The notes under the pieces are model-generated. The model searched no databases. It was not told where the DNA came from and saw only the letters and a list, made by a program, of their open reading frames with translations. A stretch of DNA of 64,000 bases. Origin: Mucilaginibacter flavus (lineage in GTDB: Bacteria > Bacteroidota > Bacteroidia > Sphingobacteriales > Sphingobacteriaceae). Of the stretch, positions 24,607 to 33,326 are shown in pieces. Position numbers and translations under genes: made by a program. The stretch lies in NCBI RefSeq assembly GCF_030409315.1, contig NZ_JAUFPS010000032.1:62728-126727 (forward strand), read 5' to 3'. Positions within the stretch are counted from its first letter, which is position 1. Every line of letters starts with the position of its first letter.

Positions 24607-27042
24607 ATGTATGCTATAAAATCAATTGCAAGGGTTGCCAAATTAAGCAGCCTGTTGCTTGCTACTGCACTTTTTTGTACCAAAAGCTTTGCCCAGCAGG
24701 GCAGGCAGATCCAGGACTTTGACAAAGGCTGGCGCTTTAATTTAGGCGATGTGGCGACGGGCGAAACGTCGGAAACCAATGATTCCCAATGGCGCAGTCT
24801 TAACCTGCCGCATGACTGGAGCATTGAAGGTAAATTCAGTAAAGACAACCCGGCCAGTCCCGAAGGCGGCGCGCTGCCCGGCGGCATAGGCTGGTATCGC
24901 AAAACATTTACCGTACCTGCCGGCTCAAAAGATAAACAAACCTATATTGAATTTGATGGTGTGTATCAAAAAAGTACGGTATGGATTAATGGGCATTTGT
25001 TAGGTTACAGGCCAAACGGCTACATCTCTTTCAGGTATGATCTTACCCCTTACCTTAAATATGGTAGTACAAATTTGGTAGCTGTTAAAGTTGATAATTC
25101 GGTACAGCCAAACTCACGCTGGTATTCGGGATCTGGTATTTACCGTAATGTTCGATTGGTAACAACAGCCAAAACCGCTATAGACCAGTGGGGTACTTAT
25201 GTAACTACGCCCCAGGTAACAGATGCTTCGGCAACTGTTGATCTGAAAGTTAAGATCAAAAATAACGCTACCGGCAACAACGCTTTAAGCATCAAAACAT
25301 CAATTTATGATGCCGCTGGTAAAGTTGTTGCAAATGGAGGATCGTTGCCATCAAAAGAGCAGTTAAATGATACTTCATTTACAGTGGCCAGCAGTTTTAC
25401 TGTTAAGTCGCCCAAACTATGGTCGGTAGATAATCCTTACCTGTATAAGATAGTAACAGAGGTTTTAGATGGTAAAGCTATTATTGACAATTATACCACA
25501 ACGTTGGGTATCCGCTATTTCAACTTCGATGCCGATAAAGGTTTCAGCTTGAATGGCAAGCCGATGAAGATTTTAGGCGTGTGTGATCACCATGATCTGG
25601 GCAGCCTTGGGGCGGCTGTAAATGTTCGTGCTTTGGAGCGCCAATTGCAAATGTTGAAGGATATGGGCTGTAACGGCATCCGTACTTCACATAATCCACC
25701 AGCGCCGGAGTTGCTTGACCTGTGCGATAAAATGGGCTTTATTGTAATGGACGAAGCATTTGATTGCTGGGAGTGGAAAAAAGCTACTTACGATTATCAT
25801 TTGTTTTTCAAAGAATGGCACAAACGCGATCTGGAAGATCAATTGCTGCGCGATCGTAACCACCCCAGTATCATGATATGGAGTATCGGTAACGAAATTC
25901 CGCAACAGGCTGATACAAGCGCTTTAAGGATAGCACCGGAGCTGGCCGCTATTGTTCATAGCCTTGATAAAACCAGGCCTATTACAACGGCTAACGACAG
26001 GCCGGATACAAGTAACAAGATTGTGAAATCGGGTGCTATCGACCTGATTGGTTATAACTATCACCAATATGATTATGCTAAATTCCATGACAGGTATCCG
26101 GGTAAAAAGTTTATCGCTACCGAAACTACTTCGGGCTTAGAAACCCGTGGTTATTATGAGATGCCATCAGATAGCATTAGGGTATGGCCTGAGAGTTATG
26201 ATAAACCTTTTGTTCGTGAAGGCAACAACGTATCGGCTTATGACAACACCAGGCCACCATGGGGTTCAACCCACGAAATGACCTGGAAAGTGATGAAGAA
26301 ATATGATTTCCTATCGGGCATGTTCATCTGGACCGGCTTCGACTACCTGGGCGAGCCTACTCCTTACAGCTGGCCATCGCGTAGTTCATACTTCGGCATT
26401 ATCGATTTAGCGGGTTTCCCTAAAGATGTTTATTACATGTACCAAAGCGAGTGGACTGACAAGCCAGTGCTGCACATTTTTCCGCACTGGAACTGGACAC
26501 CCGGTAAAATGGTTGATATTTGGGCCTACTACAACAACGCCGACGAGGTTGAACTTTTCCTGAACGGCAAATCATTAGGTGTTAAAAAGAAAACGGGCGA
26601 CGACCTGCACATCATGTGGCGCGTGAAATATGAGCCAGGTAACCTTAAAGCGATATCCCGTAAAAACGGCAAAGTGGTATTAACCCGCGAGGTTAAAACC
26701 GCTGGCGAGCCTGCAAAAATCCAACTGATTGCTGATAGGAAGGCGATCAAGGCCGATGGTAAAGACCTTTCTTTTATCACGGTGAAAATATTGGATAAAG
26801 ATGGTAACGTAGTACCTGATGCCGATAACCTGGTTGATTTTAAAGTTAATGGCGAAGCCTTTATAGCCAGTGTTGATAACGGCGACCCGGTAAGTCATGA
26901 ACCATTCAAAGTGAATTACCGCAAAGCTTTTCACGGTTTGGCATTGGCAATAGTGCAGGCTAATGAGAAGGCCGGTAACATTACCTTTACGGCAACATCA
27001 AAAGGTTTACAAACCTCAACATTGGTTTTAACCAGTAAATAA
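24607..27042 (+). CDS. Secreted GH2 beta-galactosidase
   Basis: An 811-residue glycosidase with a signal peptide (ending near SFAQ, about 30), then GH2 sugar-binding, immunoglobulin-like and TIM-barrel domains. N-terminal hallmarks: LNLPHDWSIEG and GGIGWYRKTF; barrel signature NGIRTSHNPPAPELLDLCD. The acid/base Glu430 lies in MIWSIGNEIP, and the nucleophile is Glu506 in FIATETTSG. C-terminal Big_9/DUF4982-type domains follow (VELFLNGKSLGVK). Likely removes beta-galactose or beta-hexuronate from a polysaccharide. Single gene; convergent with the Crp gene. Confidence 0.93.
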   Translation: MYAIKSIARVAKLSSLLLATALFCTKSFAQQGRQIQDFDKGWRFNLGDVATGETSETNDSQWRSLNLPHDWSIEGKFSKDNPASPEGGALPGGIGWYRKTFTVPAGSKDKQTYIEFDGVYQKSTVWINGHLLGYRPNGYISFRYDLTPYLKYGSTNLVAVKVDNSVQPNSRWYSGSGIYRNVRLVTTAKTAIDQWGTYVTTPQVTDASATVDLKVKIKNNATGNNALSIKTSIYDAAGKVVANGGSLPSKEQLNDTSFTVASSFTVKSPKLWSVDNPYLYKIVTEVLDGKAIIDNYTTTLGIRYFNFDADKGFSLNGKPMKILGVCDHHDLGSLGAAVNVRALERQLQMLKDMGCNGIRTSHNPPAPELLDLCDKMGFIVMDEAFDCWEWKKATYDYHLFFKEWHKRDLEDQLLRDRNHPSIMIWSIGNEIPQQADTSALRIAPELAAIVHSLDKTRPITTANDRPDTSNKIVKSGAIDLIGYNYHQYDYAKFHDRYPGKKFIATETTSGLETRGYYEMPSDSIRVWPESYDKPFVREGNNVSAYDNTRPPWGSTHEMTWKVMKKYDFLSGMFIWTGFDYLGEPTPYSWPSRSSYFGIIDLAGFPKDVYYMYQSEWTDKPVLHIFPHWNWTPGKMVDIWAYYNNADEVELFLNGKSLGVKKKTGDDLHIMWRVKYEPGNLKAISRKNGKVVLTREVKTAGEPAKIQLIADRKAIKADGKDLSFITVKILDKDGNVVPDADNLVDFKVNGEAFIASVDNGDPVSHEPFKVNYRKAFHGLALAIVQANEKAGNITFTATSKGLQTSTLVLTSK

Positions 27043-27065
27043 TAAAATAACAGGGGGGGAGGGTT

Positions 27066-27638
27066 TTAGGATTTCTTCCCCCTTATCATACTTAAAAATA
27101 CCGGGGTAATACCCAAATAAGAAGCGATTTGTTTCTGCGCTATGCGCTGCTCCAGTTTAGGATATTGTTTTTGAAATTGTAAGTAACGCTCTTCGGCTGT
27201 TTTGGATAGATTAGAGGTTATGCGGCGCTGGTATAAGTTAAAGCCGTTTTGAGTAAGGATGCGAAAGAAGCGTTCAAACTTAGGCACATCTACATACAAT
27301 TGCTCAAGCATGCTGTAACTAAGGTAAAAAACATCAGTATCCTCCAATGTGCCGATGGCATAAAACGCCGGCGATTGTCCAGAAAAACTGGAAATATCAA
27401 CGGCCCACCAATTCTCCGGGCAAAATGAAATGTTGTGCTCTTCGCCGTTACTATCCGTATTAAAAATGCGCAGGCATCCTTTGTTCACAAAGTAAATATT
27501 TCTACAAATATCACCGGAATGTAGTAGTACCGTATTCTTTTTCACTGCCTTATGCTGAAGAAGGCTTTTCACGTGCGCTGTTTCGGCGGCGTTAAGTGAA
27601 ATATGCATGGCGAAATTGGCCAGGATAACATCAAACAT
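27066..27638 (-). CDS. Crp/Fnr family regulator
   Basis: A 190-residue protein with an N-terminal cyclic-nucleotide-binding fold (NTVLLHSGDICRNIYFVNKGCLRIF) and a short C-terminal winged helix (QIASYLGITPVFLSMIRG). No cysteine cluster of the FNR type is seen. Leader about 15 nt; -7 box TATCTTTA at 27654-27661. It may control the NTF2-like gene upstream on the same strand. Ligand unknown. Confidence 0.85.
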   Translation of the reverse strand: MFDVILANFAMHISLNAAETAHVKSLLQHKAVKKNTVLLHSGDICRNIYFVNKGCLRIFNTDSNGEEHNISFCPENWWAVDISSFSGQSPAFYAIGTLEDTDVFYLSYSMLEQLYVDVPKFERFFRILTQNGFNLYQRRITSNLSKTAEERYLQFQKQYPKLEQRIAQKQIASYLGITPVFLSMIRGKKS

Positions 27639-27717
27639 TTTTTTGATTTTTTATAAAGATAAAAAATGCGCCGGCAAACTTTCGCGGCGCATTTCTTGCA
27701 ATATTTTGCAGCGTTTG

Positions 27718-28077
27718 TTACAAAGGCGGAAAAAAGCTTACAAGGCGGGCTATTTTACCCTCGGCATCAAACTCAATATAATCTGTACCGCCTTTGGTTT
27801 CCTTACCGGGGATATCAACCGTCCAAGTATAAAGTGCAACATTATGATGATGATCTGGCAGGGTATGTACATGAAAAATACGCCCTGGTGCTATTTCATG
27901 CGAGCCAACACATAATGCAGCAATACCATCTACGCCAAGCACATTTTCATAATTCGGATCGGTATAGGTAGCATTGGCAGCCCAGCATTGTGCAAAGGCT
28001 GCTTTAATATCAGCCTCGCCTTTTACGTTCCATGAGGCCACGTATTGTTTAATGGTTTTTTCTGGTGATGTTTTCAT
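27718..28077 (-). CDS. NTF2/SnoaL-like protein
   Basis: A 119-residue protein starting at ATG 28075-28077 (an in-frame start at 28110 adds an atypical prefix). Sequence features fit the SnoaL-like nuclear transport factor 2 fold: KTIKQYVASWNVKG, NATYTDPNYE, TWTVDIPG and ending in a beta strand (LVSFFPPL). Such proteins are often small hydrolases, isomerases or ligand carriers. It lies 79 bp upstream of the Crp gene on the same strand, so they may be co-regulated. Substrate unknown. Confidence 0.72.
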   Translation of the reverse strand: MKTSPEKTIKQYVASWNVKGEADIKAAFAQCWAANATYTDPNYENVLGVDGIAALCVGSHEIAPGRIFHVHTLPDHHHNVALYTWTVDIPGKETKGGTDYIEFDAEGKIARLVSFFPPL

Positions 28078-28256
28078 TATATCGTTTTTTAGTATGATAC
28101 AAAGGAACAAAGCCAGCGCCTCAATAAAATTAAAGTAGTTTAATAAATGGGAATAGTTTGACTGGAGTGGGCGACTCTACCTAAATATCTTTTAAACAAT
28201 ATGTTGCAATTTTAAAGTCTGTACTTTATCTTTAAGCAACCTAAAACCATATCACG

Positions 28257-28799
28257 ATGAACACACCTCATGGCTACGACGAAATTATTAAGGCGTTCGG
28301 TAATCCAACTGATCCTGCCCATCCAACCAAGGTAAATCCAGCCTGGGAGCAGGCCAATATAAAATTGATTAAACCGCCTGCCGGCTGGCAGTTGTATTAT
28401 CAGGATGATGCCGGTTTGGTAAAAATCTCCGGTATCAGGATACATGTACTGCTGGCAGATTCCTTTACTGCTGTACTTACAGAAATTTGGGAGCATGCTA
28501 AAGCGCAGCTCCCGGCCAATGCAACAACAGCTCAAATTCAGCAATGGCTGCACGCTAAACGGGTAGACCAAACAGGAGGAGGTTACAACTACAGGCCCAA
28601 TACATCAAATCCTAAAGTGCTTTCTATGCATTGCTGGGGTATAGCAATAGACTGGGACCCTGATCATAATCCCAGGGGAACCGCCGCAACTACACTGGAG
28701 CCCTGGTGGTACCAGATTTGGGCAAATCATGGGTGGAGTAATGGCCAGCATTTCCACACGCCAGATCCAATGCATGTTCAATTTGCAACAGGGGCATAA
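28257..28799 (+). CDS. M15-type D,D/L,D-peptidase-like protein
   Basis: A 180-residue protein with a zinc peptidase pattern of the M15 family: His125 and Asp132 in SMHCWGIAIDWD (SxHxxGxAxD), and His173 in DPMHVQF. The preceding GGGYNYRPNT is typical of this group, close to phage-type L-alanyl-D-glutamate peptidases. It lacks a signal peptide. Function as a cell-wall endopeptidase is inferred; it may need another route out of the cell, or act on imported substrate. Isolated gene, flanked by repeats downstream. Confidence 0.78.
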   Translation: MNTPHGYDEIIKAFGNPTDPAHPTKVNPAWEQANIKLIKPPAGWQLYYQDDAGLVKISGIRIHVLLADSFTAVLTEIWEHAKAQLPANATTAQIQQWLHAKRVDQTGGGYNYRPNTSNPKVLSMHCWGIAIDWDPDHNPRGTAATTLEPWWYQIWANHGWSNGQHFHTPDPMHVQFATGA

Positions 28800-28863
28800 A
28801 TTTTTTACCTCCACTCCTGTCCGGGTATCTTCAATTTCGGACAGCTGTGGGGTGCTCCACTCC

Positions 28864-28955
28864 AAAGTCATGCTGATTTATTTCAGCATCCCACATGCCA
28901 AGTGTACATCATTCAGGCTACCTGTCCTGTGGGTTCCTGAAACAGGTTCCAGGAC
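28864..28955. repeat. Palindromic intergenic repeat (AAAGTCATGCTGA family)
   Basis: It opens with AAAGTCATGCTGATTTA, the reverse of the right end of the 12228-12344 element. It contains TGCTGA / TCAGCA and CCTGAAACAGG hairpins. It lies between the M15 gene and the convergent nucleotidase gene. Confidence 0.7.
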
Positions 28956-28959
28956 GATT

Positions 28960-29532
28960 TCAATTTTTTTTTCCTATCTTGATTCTTGACTCTATTTCGT
29001 TTCCCGACTCTCTTTCGCCCTCCATCAATTCCAATACCTCGGCCCAGTTGTTTACCCTTTGGTGGTGATGCAGGTTTACGTTATGGAAAGCATCAAACAT
29101 TACCGCTTTGCCGTGGCAATAATCCAGGTTTTTGCAGTGGTCGTCAATCAGGAAATCGGTTTTGATGATGCTTTTATCGCCACAAAAAACAATGTGCCGC
29201 CAGTCTATAAAGGGAAAGTGCTCTGCCAGCCACTCATATTTTTCGGGTAACGACAGCGGAAACTCCATGGCGGCCGATACAATATACACTTCAAAATCTT
29301 CCATTAGTGATTTTACCGCGTCTACAGCACCTTCCATTAGTGGCAACGTGCGGAAAAAGCCGGGTTTGTTCACCATTTTATGCCCAATGCCATTAAAGGC
29401 GTCATGCTCGCTCATGCCTGCAATATCCTGCCGGGTAAGCCTGATACCGGTTTCCTGCTCATAATAGGTAAAAAAGTGAGGTTCGGTATCGGCCATCACC
29501 CCGTCCATGTCAATTGCTATCGTCTTTTTCAT
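28960..29532 (-). CDS. HAD-superfamily 5'(3')-deoxyribonucleotidase-like protein
   Basis: A 190-residue NT5C-type phosphatase. Motif I is AIDMDGVMADT (nucleophile Asp9 in DMDG with the general acid Asp), motif II VSAAMEF, motif III KTDFLIDDHCKNL. These fit cytosolic deoxyribonucleotidases that dephosphorylate dUMP or dTMP. The last about 18 residues (from about GERESGNEIESRI) are encoded by an intergenic repeat and lie beyond the catalytic fold. It is divergent from a DeoR regulator, which could control it. Confidence 0.82.
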   Translation of the reverse strand: MKKTIAIDMDGVMADTEPHFFTYYEQETGIRLTRQDIAGMSEHDAFNGIGHKMVNKPGFFRTLPLMEGAVDAVKSLMEDFEVYIVSAAMEFPLSLPEKYEWLAEHFPFIDWRHIVFCGDKSIIKTDFLIDDHCKNLDYCHGKAVMFDAFHNVNLHHHQRVNNWAEVLELMEGERESGNEIESRIKIGKKN

Positions 29533-29535
29533 CTT

Positions 29536-29614
29536 TTTGCAATAATTTTCTACAAAGGAAAGTATTTATTGCAATATTTTGCAAGTTTTTATTTTAATTT
29601 GCAATAAATTGCAG
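29536..29614. promoter_or_regulatory. Triple TTTGCAATAA-type operator between nucleotidase and DeoR
   Basis: TTTGCAATAA at 29536-29545 and 29598-29607, and TTGCAATA at 29569-29576 with TTTTGCAA next to it, are spaced by 30-32 bp (three helical turns). They span the divergent start region. DeoR-family repressors bind such multiple sites. Function is inferred. Confidence 0.55.
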
Positions 29615-29621
29615 TGAAGCT

Positions 29622-30371
29622 ATGATCAAAGACGAACGCTTAGAACAAATTTTAGAACAGGTTTCAAGGGCACGCAGTGTATCTCTTACGGATCTCAGTG
29701 CATCGCTCAATGTATCTGAAGATACCATTCGCAGGGATATCAAAATCCTTTCAGAAAAAGGCCTCTTAAAAGCAGTGCGCGGTGGGGCTGTGGCGCATTC
29801 GCCCATTCCTCATCACTTTAGGGCGAGGGAGAAGCACGATATGGCGCGAAAAAGGATAGTGGCATCAAAGGCATTACAATTCATTAAAGAGGGGCAGGTG
29901 ATATTTTTAGATGGCGGTACGTCTATCCAGGCATTGGCCGAGTTAATTCCTGCCGATATGAAGCTTACGGTGGTTACCCATAGTTTCCCGGTGGTAAGTG
30001 TTTTAGAAGATCACCCTACAGCCGAGGTAATATTTGCAGGAGGCCGGCTTTGCAAAACCGCATTTACCACAATTGGGTACGAAACTATCCAAACGTTTAA
30101 AAACTTCAGGGCCGATTTGTGTTTGATGAGCGTTTGCAGTATACACCCAACCATGGGGTTAACTACCGTAAACCACGAAGAGGCACAATTAAAACGTACC
30201 ATGATGGAAATGGCCGGGCAAACCATAGCGCTATCAACCATGGATAAACTAAACACTGCCGAATCCTTTTACATTGGCCCGGTTACGGATGTAGATATTA
30301 TTGTTACCGATACCGAACCTACCGACGAAAGGCTGAACGTTTACAAAGAAGCCGGAATCACTATATTTTAA
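29622..30371 (+). CDS. DeoR/GlpR family regulator
   Basis: A 249-residue DeoR-type repressor with an N-terminal winged helix (ERLEQILEQVSRARSVSLTDLSASLNVSEDTIRRDIKIL, residues 4-42) and a C-terminal effector domain (LKAVRGGAVAH, FLDGGTSIQALAELI). Effectors are usually sugar phosphates. It overlaps its operator candidates and ends 6 bp before the MFS gene, so both form one operon. The divergent gene encodes a nucleotidase, which fits nucleoside or sugar-phosphate metabolism. Confidence 0.88.
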   Translation: MIKDERLEQILEQVSRARSVSLTDLSASLNVSEDTIRRDIKILSEKGLLKAVRGGAVAHSPIPHHFRAREKHDMARKRIVASKALQFIKEGQVIFLDGGTSIQALAELIPADMKLTVVTHSFPVVSVLEDHPTAEVIFAGGRLCKTAFTTIGYETIQTFKNFRADLCLMSVCSIHPTMGLTTVNHEEAQLKRTMMEMAGQTIALSTMDKLNTAESFYIGPVTDVDIIVTDTEPTDERLNVYKEAGITIF

Positions 30372-30377
30372 CTTACA

Positions 30378-31544
30378 TTGAAAAAGAACTTAATACCACT
30401 TACCCTTGGCGGCTTAGGCATTGGCACTACCGAATTTGTGATGATGGGACTGCTGCCCGATATTGCCAAAGATTTTAACGTTAGCATTCCTGTTGCCGGG
30501 CATTTGATTTCGGCCTACGCCCTTGGGGTTGTTATTGGTGCACCGCTATTGGTTGCCATAAGCAGTAGCTATCCTCCTAAAAAAATATTAATCGCCTTAA
30601 TGGTGATGTTCACTGCTTTCAACGCGTTTTCGGCCTTTGCACCAGATGATAACGCGCTGTTTATTGCACGGTTATTATCCGGATTACCACATGGGGCCTT
30701 CTTCGGAGTAGGATCGGTGGTTGCAAGCAGACTGGCCGAGAAAGGGAAACAAGCGCAGGCTATATCCGTAATGTTTGCTGGCTTAACCATTGCTAATTTG
30801 CTGAGCGTGCCGCTTGGCACCTACATTGGGCATCATTATTCCTGGCGGTACACTTTTGCGTTAATAGCTTTTATCGGTTTAATGGCTTTGCTGTTTATCC
30901 AGCTTTGGTTGCCTGCATTGCCGGTAAGTCGGCAGGGTGATATAAAATCTGAAATGGGTTTCTTTAAAACCCGCGAAGCCTGGTTAATCCTGTTAACTAC
31001 AGCCATTGGCACTGGGGGATTGTTTTGCTGGATCAGCTATATAGCGCCGCTAATGACAGATGTTGGTCACTTTTCAAAAAACAGCGTGCCGCTCATACTC
31101 ATTGTAGCCGGCCTGGGCATGGTGATAGGCAATATACTCGGCGGTAAACTGGCCGACTGGGTAGCTCCCGTAAAAGCATGCTTAATACTATTGATTAGCA
31201 TGGCTGTGGCCTTGGTTACCATCTATTTTGTATCGGGCAACCAGGTACTTTCCATCATCATGACGTTTATAACGGGCGCCTTATCTATGGCCATTGGCTC
31301 GCCCATCCAAATTCTGATGATCCGCACGGCCAAAGGAGCAGAGATGCTTGGCGCCGCAGCCACGCAAGCGGCATTTAATACCGGCAACGCCCTGGGCGCC
31401 TTACTTGGCGGTTTGCCCATTGCCGTGGGCTATGGCTTTACCTCGCCCGAGCTGGTAGGCGTCGCTATGGCTATTACGGGAGCCCTGTTTGCCGTGGCAC
31501 TGCTTAAAAGGCAGGCGGTGAAAAGGGAATTGCAGGTGGCGTAA
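30378..31544 (+). CDS. MFS transporter, AraJ-like DHA1
   Basis: A 388-residue protein with twelve hydrophobic segments. The N-terminal motif LGGLGIGTTEFVMMGLLPDIA is the signature of the AraJ/YdhP/PbuE-type DHA1 group. Start is TTG at 30378, supported because the family starts immediately before this motif. Substrates in this group include arabinose or purine efflux. Co-transcribed with the DeoR regulator (6-bp gap), so the exported compound should be the regulator's effector or a related sugar. Confidence 0.87.
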   Translation: MKKNLIPLTLGGLGIGTTEFVMMGLLPDIAKDFNVSIPVAGHLISAYALGVVIGAPLLVAISSSYPPKKILIALMVMFTAFNAFSAFAPDDNALFIARLLSGLPHGAFFGVGSVVASRLAEKGKQAQAISVMFAGLTIANLLSVPLGTYIGHHYSWRYTFALIAFIGLMALLFIQLWLPALPVSRQGDIKSEMGFFKTREAWLILLTTAIGTGGLFCWISYIAPLMTDVGHFSKNSVPLILIVAGLGMVIGNILGGKLADWVAPVKACLILLISMAVALVTIYFVSGNQVLSIIMTFITGALSMAIGSPIQILMIRTAKGAEMLGAAATQAAFNTGNALGALLGGLPIAVGYGFTSPELVGVAMAITGALFAVALLKRQAVKRELQVA

Positions 31545-31564
31545 CTCAAGAGAACGTAAGCGGG

Positions 31565-31648
31565 AATAATATCGAATAATAAATTTCGAATGTCCAATAT
31601 CGAATGTTTTACTTCATTATTCGATATTCGTTGTTCGATATTAAATCA
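31565..31648. repeat. MITE-like element, copy B
   Basis: Copy of the 10654 element in reverse orientation: core ATATCGAATAATAAATTTCG, then ATGTCCAATATCGAATG and its inverted partner. The terminal 19-bp repeats are not clearly preserved. It lies after the MFS gene, upstream of the ArsR gene. Confidence 0.75.
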
Positions 31649-31818
31649 ATCATCACCTTAATTGCATTGGAGAATCCGAAAGGGAATCGAATAAAAACAC
31701 GACCAGCCTATTCAGGAATTACAATATATCTTAGATATCTCACCACACCAACCCGCTCGTTTTTATCTCCTTAATGTCATCTCTTAATTGCTAATTGGAA
31801 TATCGGGAAAAGTCGATA

Positions 31819-31826
31819 TATCTTTG
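31819..31826 (+). promoter_or_regulatory. -7 box four nt before the ArsR start
   Basis: TATCTTTG (31819-31826) lies 4 nt before ATG 31831. The transcript should be leaderless. It also fixes the start at 31831 and excludes the in-frame ATG at 31795, which lies upstream of this promoter. Confidence 0.6.
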
Positions 31827-31830
31827 TGGC

Positions 31831-32130
31831 ATGGATCAGTTAGAGATATTCAAGGCCTTATCAAACAAAACCCGGTTGCAGATATTGCAATGGCTTAAAG
31901 AGCCGGAATTGAGTTTTCCCGACCAAAAACCTTATGGCTATGATAATGGCATTTGCGTTGGCCAAATTCAGGCTAAGGCGGGGCTTACACAATCTACCGT
32001 ATCAGAGTATCTGTCAATTATGCAGCGTGCCGGGTTGGTTACGGTTACCCGGGTAGGGCAATGGACTTACTACAAGCGCAATGAAGAAGCGTTTATGGCC
32101 TTGAGCAAACTGGTTGAATCGGAATTATAA
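31831..32130 (+). CDS. ArsR-type winged-helix regulator
   Basis: A 99-residue ArsR/SmtB-fold regulator (MDQLEIFKALSNKTRLQILQ start; recognition helix TQSTVSEYLSIMQRAGLV). The usual metal-binding Cys pattern is missing; only one Cys (ICVGQI) is present. It therefore may respond to redox state or to a small electrophile rather than metal. It ends 26 bp before the Old Yellow Enzyme gene in one operon, like other ArsR-type plus flavoenzyme pairs that sense quinones or enals. Confidence 0.85.
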   Translation: MDQLEIFKALSNKTRLQILQWLKEPELSFPDQKPYGYDNGICVGQIQAKAGLTQSTVSEYLSIMQRAGLVTVTRVGQWTYYKRNEEAFMALSKLVESEL

Positions 32131-32156
32131 CAAGCATTTACAAAATAAAACATATC

Positions 32157-33260
32157 ATGAGCGTTAACGACACTTTATTCAGGCCCTTTAGCCTGAAATC
32201 ATTAAATATCAAAAACCGGATTGTAATGGCGCCGATGACGCGCTCTTTCTCGCCAAATGGAACACCAACCGCCGATGTTGCCGCTTATTATCGCAAACGT
32301 GCCGCTGGCGAAGTTGGTTTGATCCTTTCTGAAGGTACTGTTATTGACAGAATATCATCATCAAACGATGCCAACGTGCCGCATTTTTATGGCACCGAAG
32401 CTTTGGCAGGCTGGCAAAATGTGATCAATGGCGTTCATGCCGAAGGTGGCGCTATGGGTCCGCAGATTTGGCATATGGGCATTATGGATAACCACCATTC
32501 GGGTTGGATGCCATCGCAGCCGTTTGAAGGTCCGTCGGGTTTAAATAGGCCGGGCAATAATAATGGTAACACCATGACGGATGCCGATATTGCAGATACC
32601 ATCGCGGCATTTGGCAAAGCGGCGGCCGATGCTAAACGTTTAGGATTTGATTGTGTGGAAATTCACGGAGCGCACGGTTACCTGATAGACCAGTTTTTTT
32701 GGAACGAAACCAACCAGCGTACCGATATTTATGGCGGTAAAACCCTTGCCGAACGCAGCCGTTTCGCAGTTGAGGTGATCAGGGAAGTAAGGAAACAGGT
32801 TGGTGACGATTTTGCCATCATCATCCGCCTATCGCAATGGAAACCGGCTGATTATAACAACTTGCTGGCTAAAACCCCGCAGGAGTTGGAAGCTTGGTTA
32901 AACCCCATGGCCGATGCCGGTGTAGATATTTTCCATTGTTCGCAACGCCGTTTCTGGGAAACAGATTACGAAGGATCGGACCTTAATTTTGCCGGCTGGG
33001 CAAAAAAAGTAACCGGTAAAGCTACCATTAGCGTAGGTTCGGTTGGTTTAGATGGCGAATTTACAGCAGCCTTCCGTGGCGCAAGCTCAAACCCAAGCTC
33101 GTTAGATGAGTTACTGCGCCGCATGGATCGTGGCGATTTTGACCTGGTAGCCGTTGGTCGCCCACTATTGGCCGATCCTGCCTGGGCGCAAAAGATCCGC
33201 GATAACCGCACCGATGAGCTTAAAGGATTTAGCAAAGAAGCTTTGACACAACTGGTGTAA
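32157..33260 (+). CDS. Old Yellow Enzyme family NADH:flavin oxidoreductase
   Basis: A 367-residue FMN-dependent ene-reductase with a TIM barrel. Hallmarks: LFRPFSLKSLNIKNRIVMAPMTRSFS at the start, active-site region HGAHGYLIDQFFWNETNQRTD (HxxHGY pattern) and VGRPLLADPAWAQKI at the end. It uses NAD(P)H to reduce alpha,beta-unsaturated carbonyl compounds. Co-transcribed with the ArsR gene (26-bp gap). Likely a stress or detoxification unit. Confidence 0.92.
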   Translation: MSVNDTLFRPFSLKSLNIKNRIVMAPMTRSFSPNGTPTADVAAYYRKRAAGEVGLILSEGTVIDRISSSNDANVPHFYGTEALAGWQNVINGVHAEGGAMGPQIWHMGIMDNHHSGWMPSQPFEGPSGLNRPGNNNGNTMTDADIADTIAAFGKAAADAKRLGFDCVEIHGAHGYLIDQFFWNETNQRTDIYGGKTLAERSRFAVEVIREVRKQVGDDFAIIIRLSQWKPADYNNLLAKTPQELEAWLNPMADAGVDIFHCSQRRFWETDYEGSDLNFAGWAKKVTGKATISVGSVGLDGEFTAAFRGASSNPSSLDELLRRMDRGDFDLVAVGRPLLADPAWAQKIRDNRTDELKGFSKEALTQLV

Positions 33261-33273
33261 AAGCTGTTTATCC

Positions 33274-33313
33274 CTTCTTTTCAGGAGTTCTGCAAAGAAT
33301 ACCTGAAAAGAAG
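33274..33313. terminator. Hairpin between Old Yellow Enzyme gene and next gene
   Basis: CTTCTTTTCAGG (33274-33285) is the exact reverse complement of CCTGAAAAGAAG (33302-33313). It probably ends the ArsR-OYE operon and the convergent gene. Confidence 0.7.
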
Positions 33314-33326
33314 CATCATGGTGCTA

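Noticed and set aside
31795..31830. Upstream ATG at 31795 as ArsR start
   Set aside because: It would lie upstream of the -7 box at 31819 and adds an atypical N-terminus.
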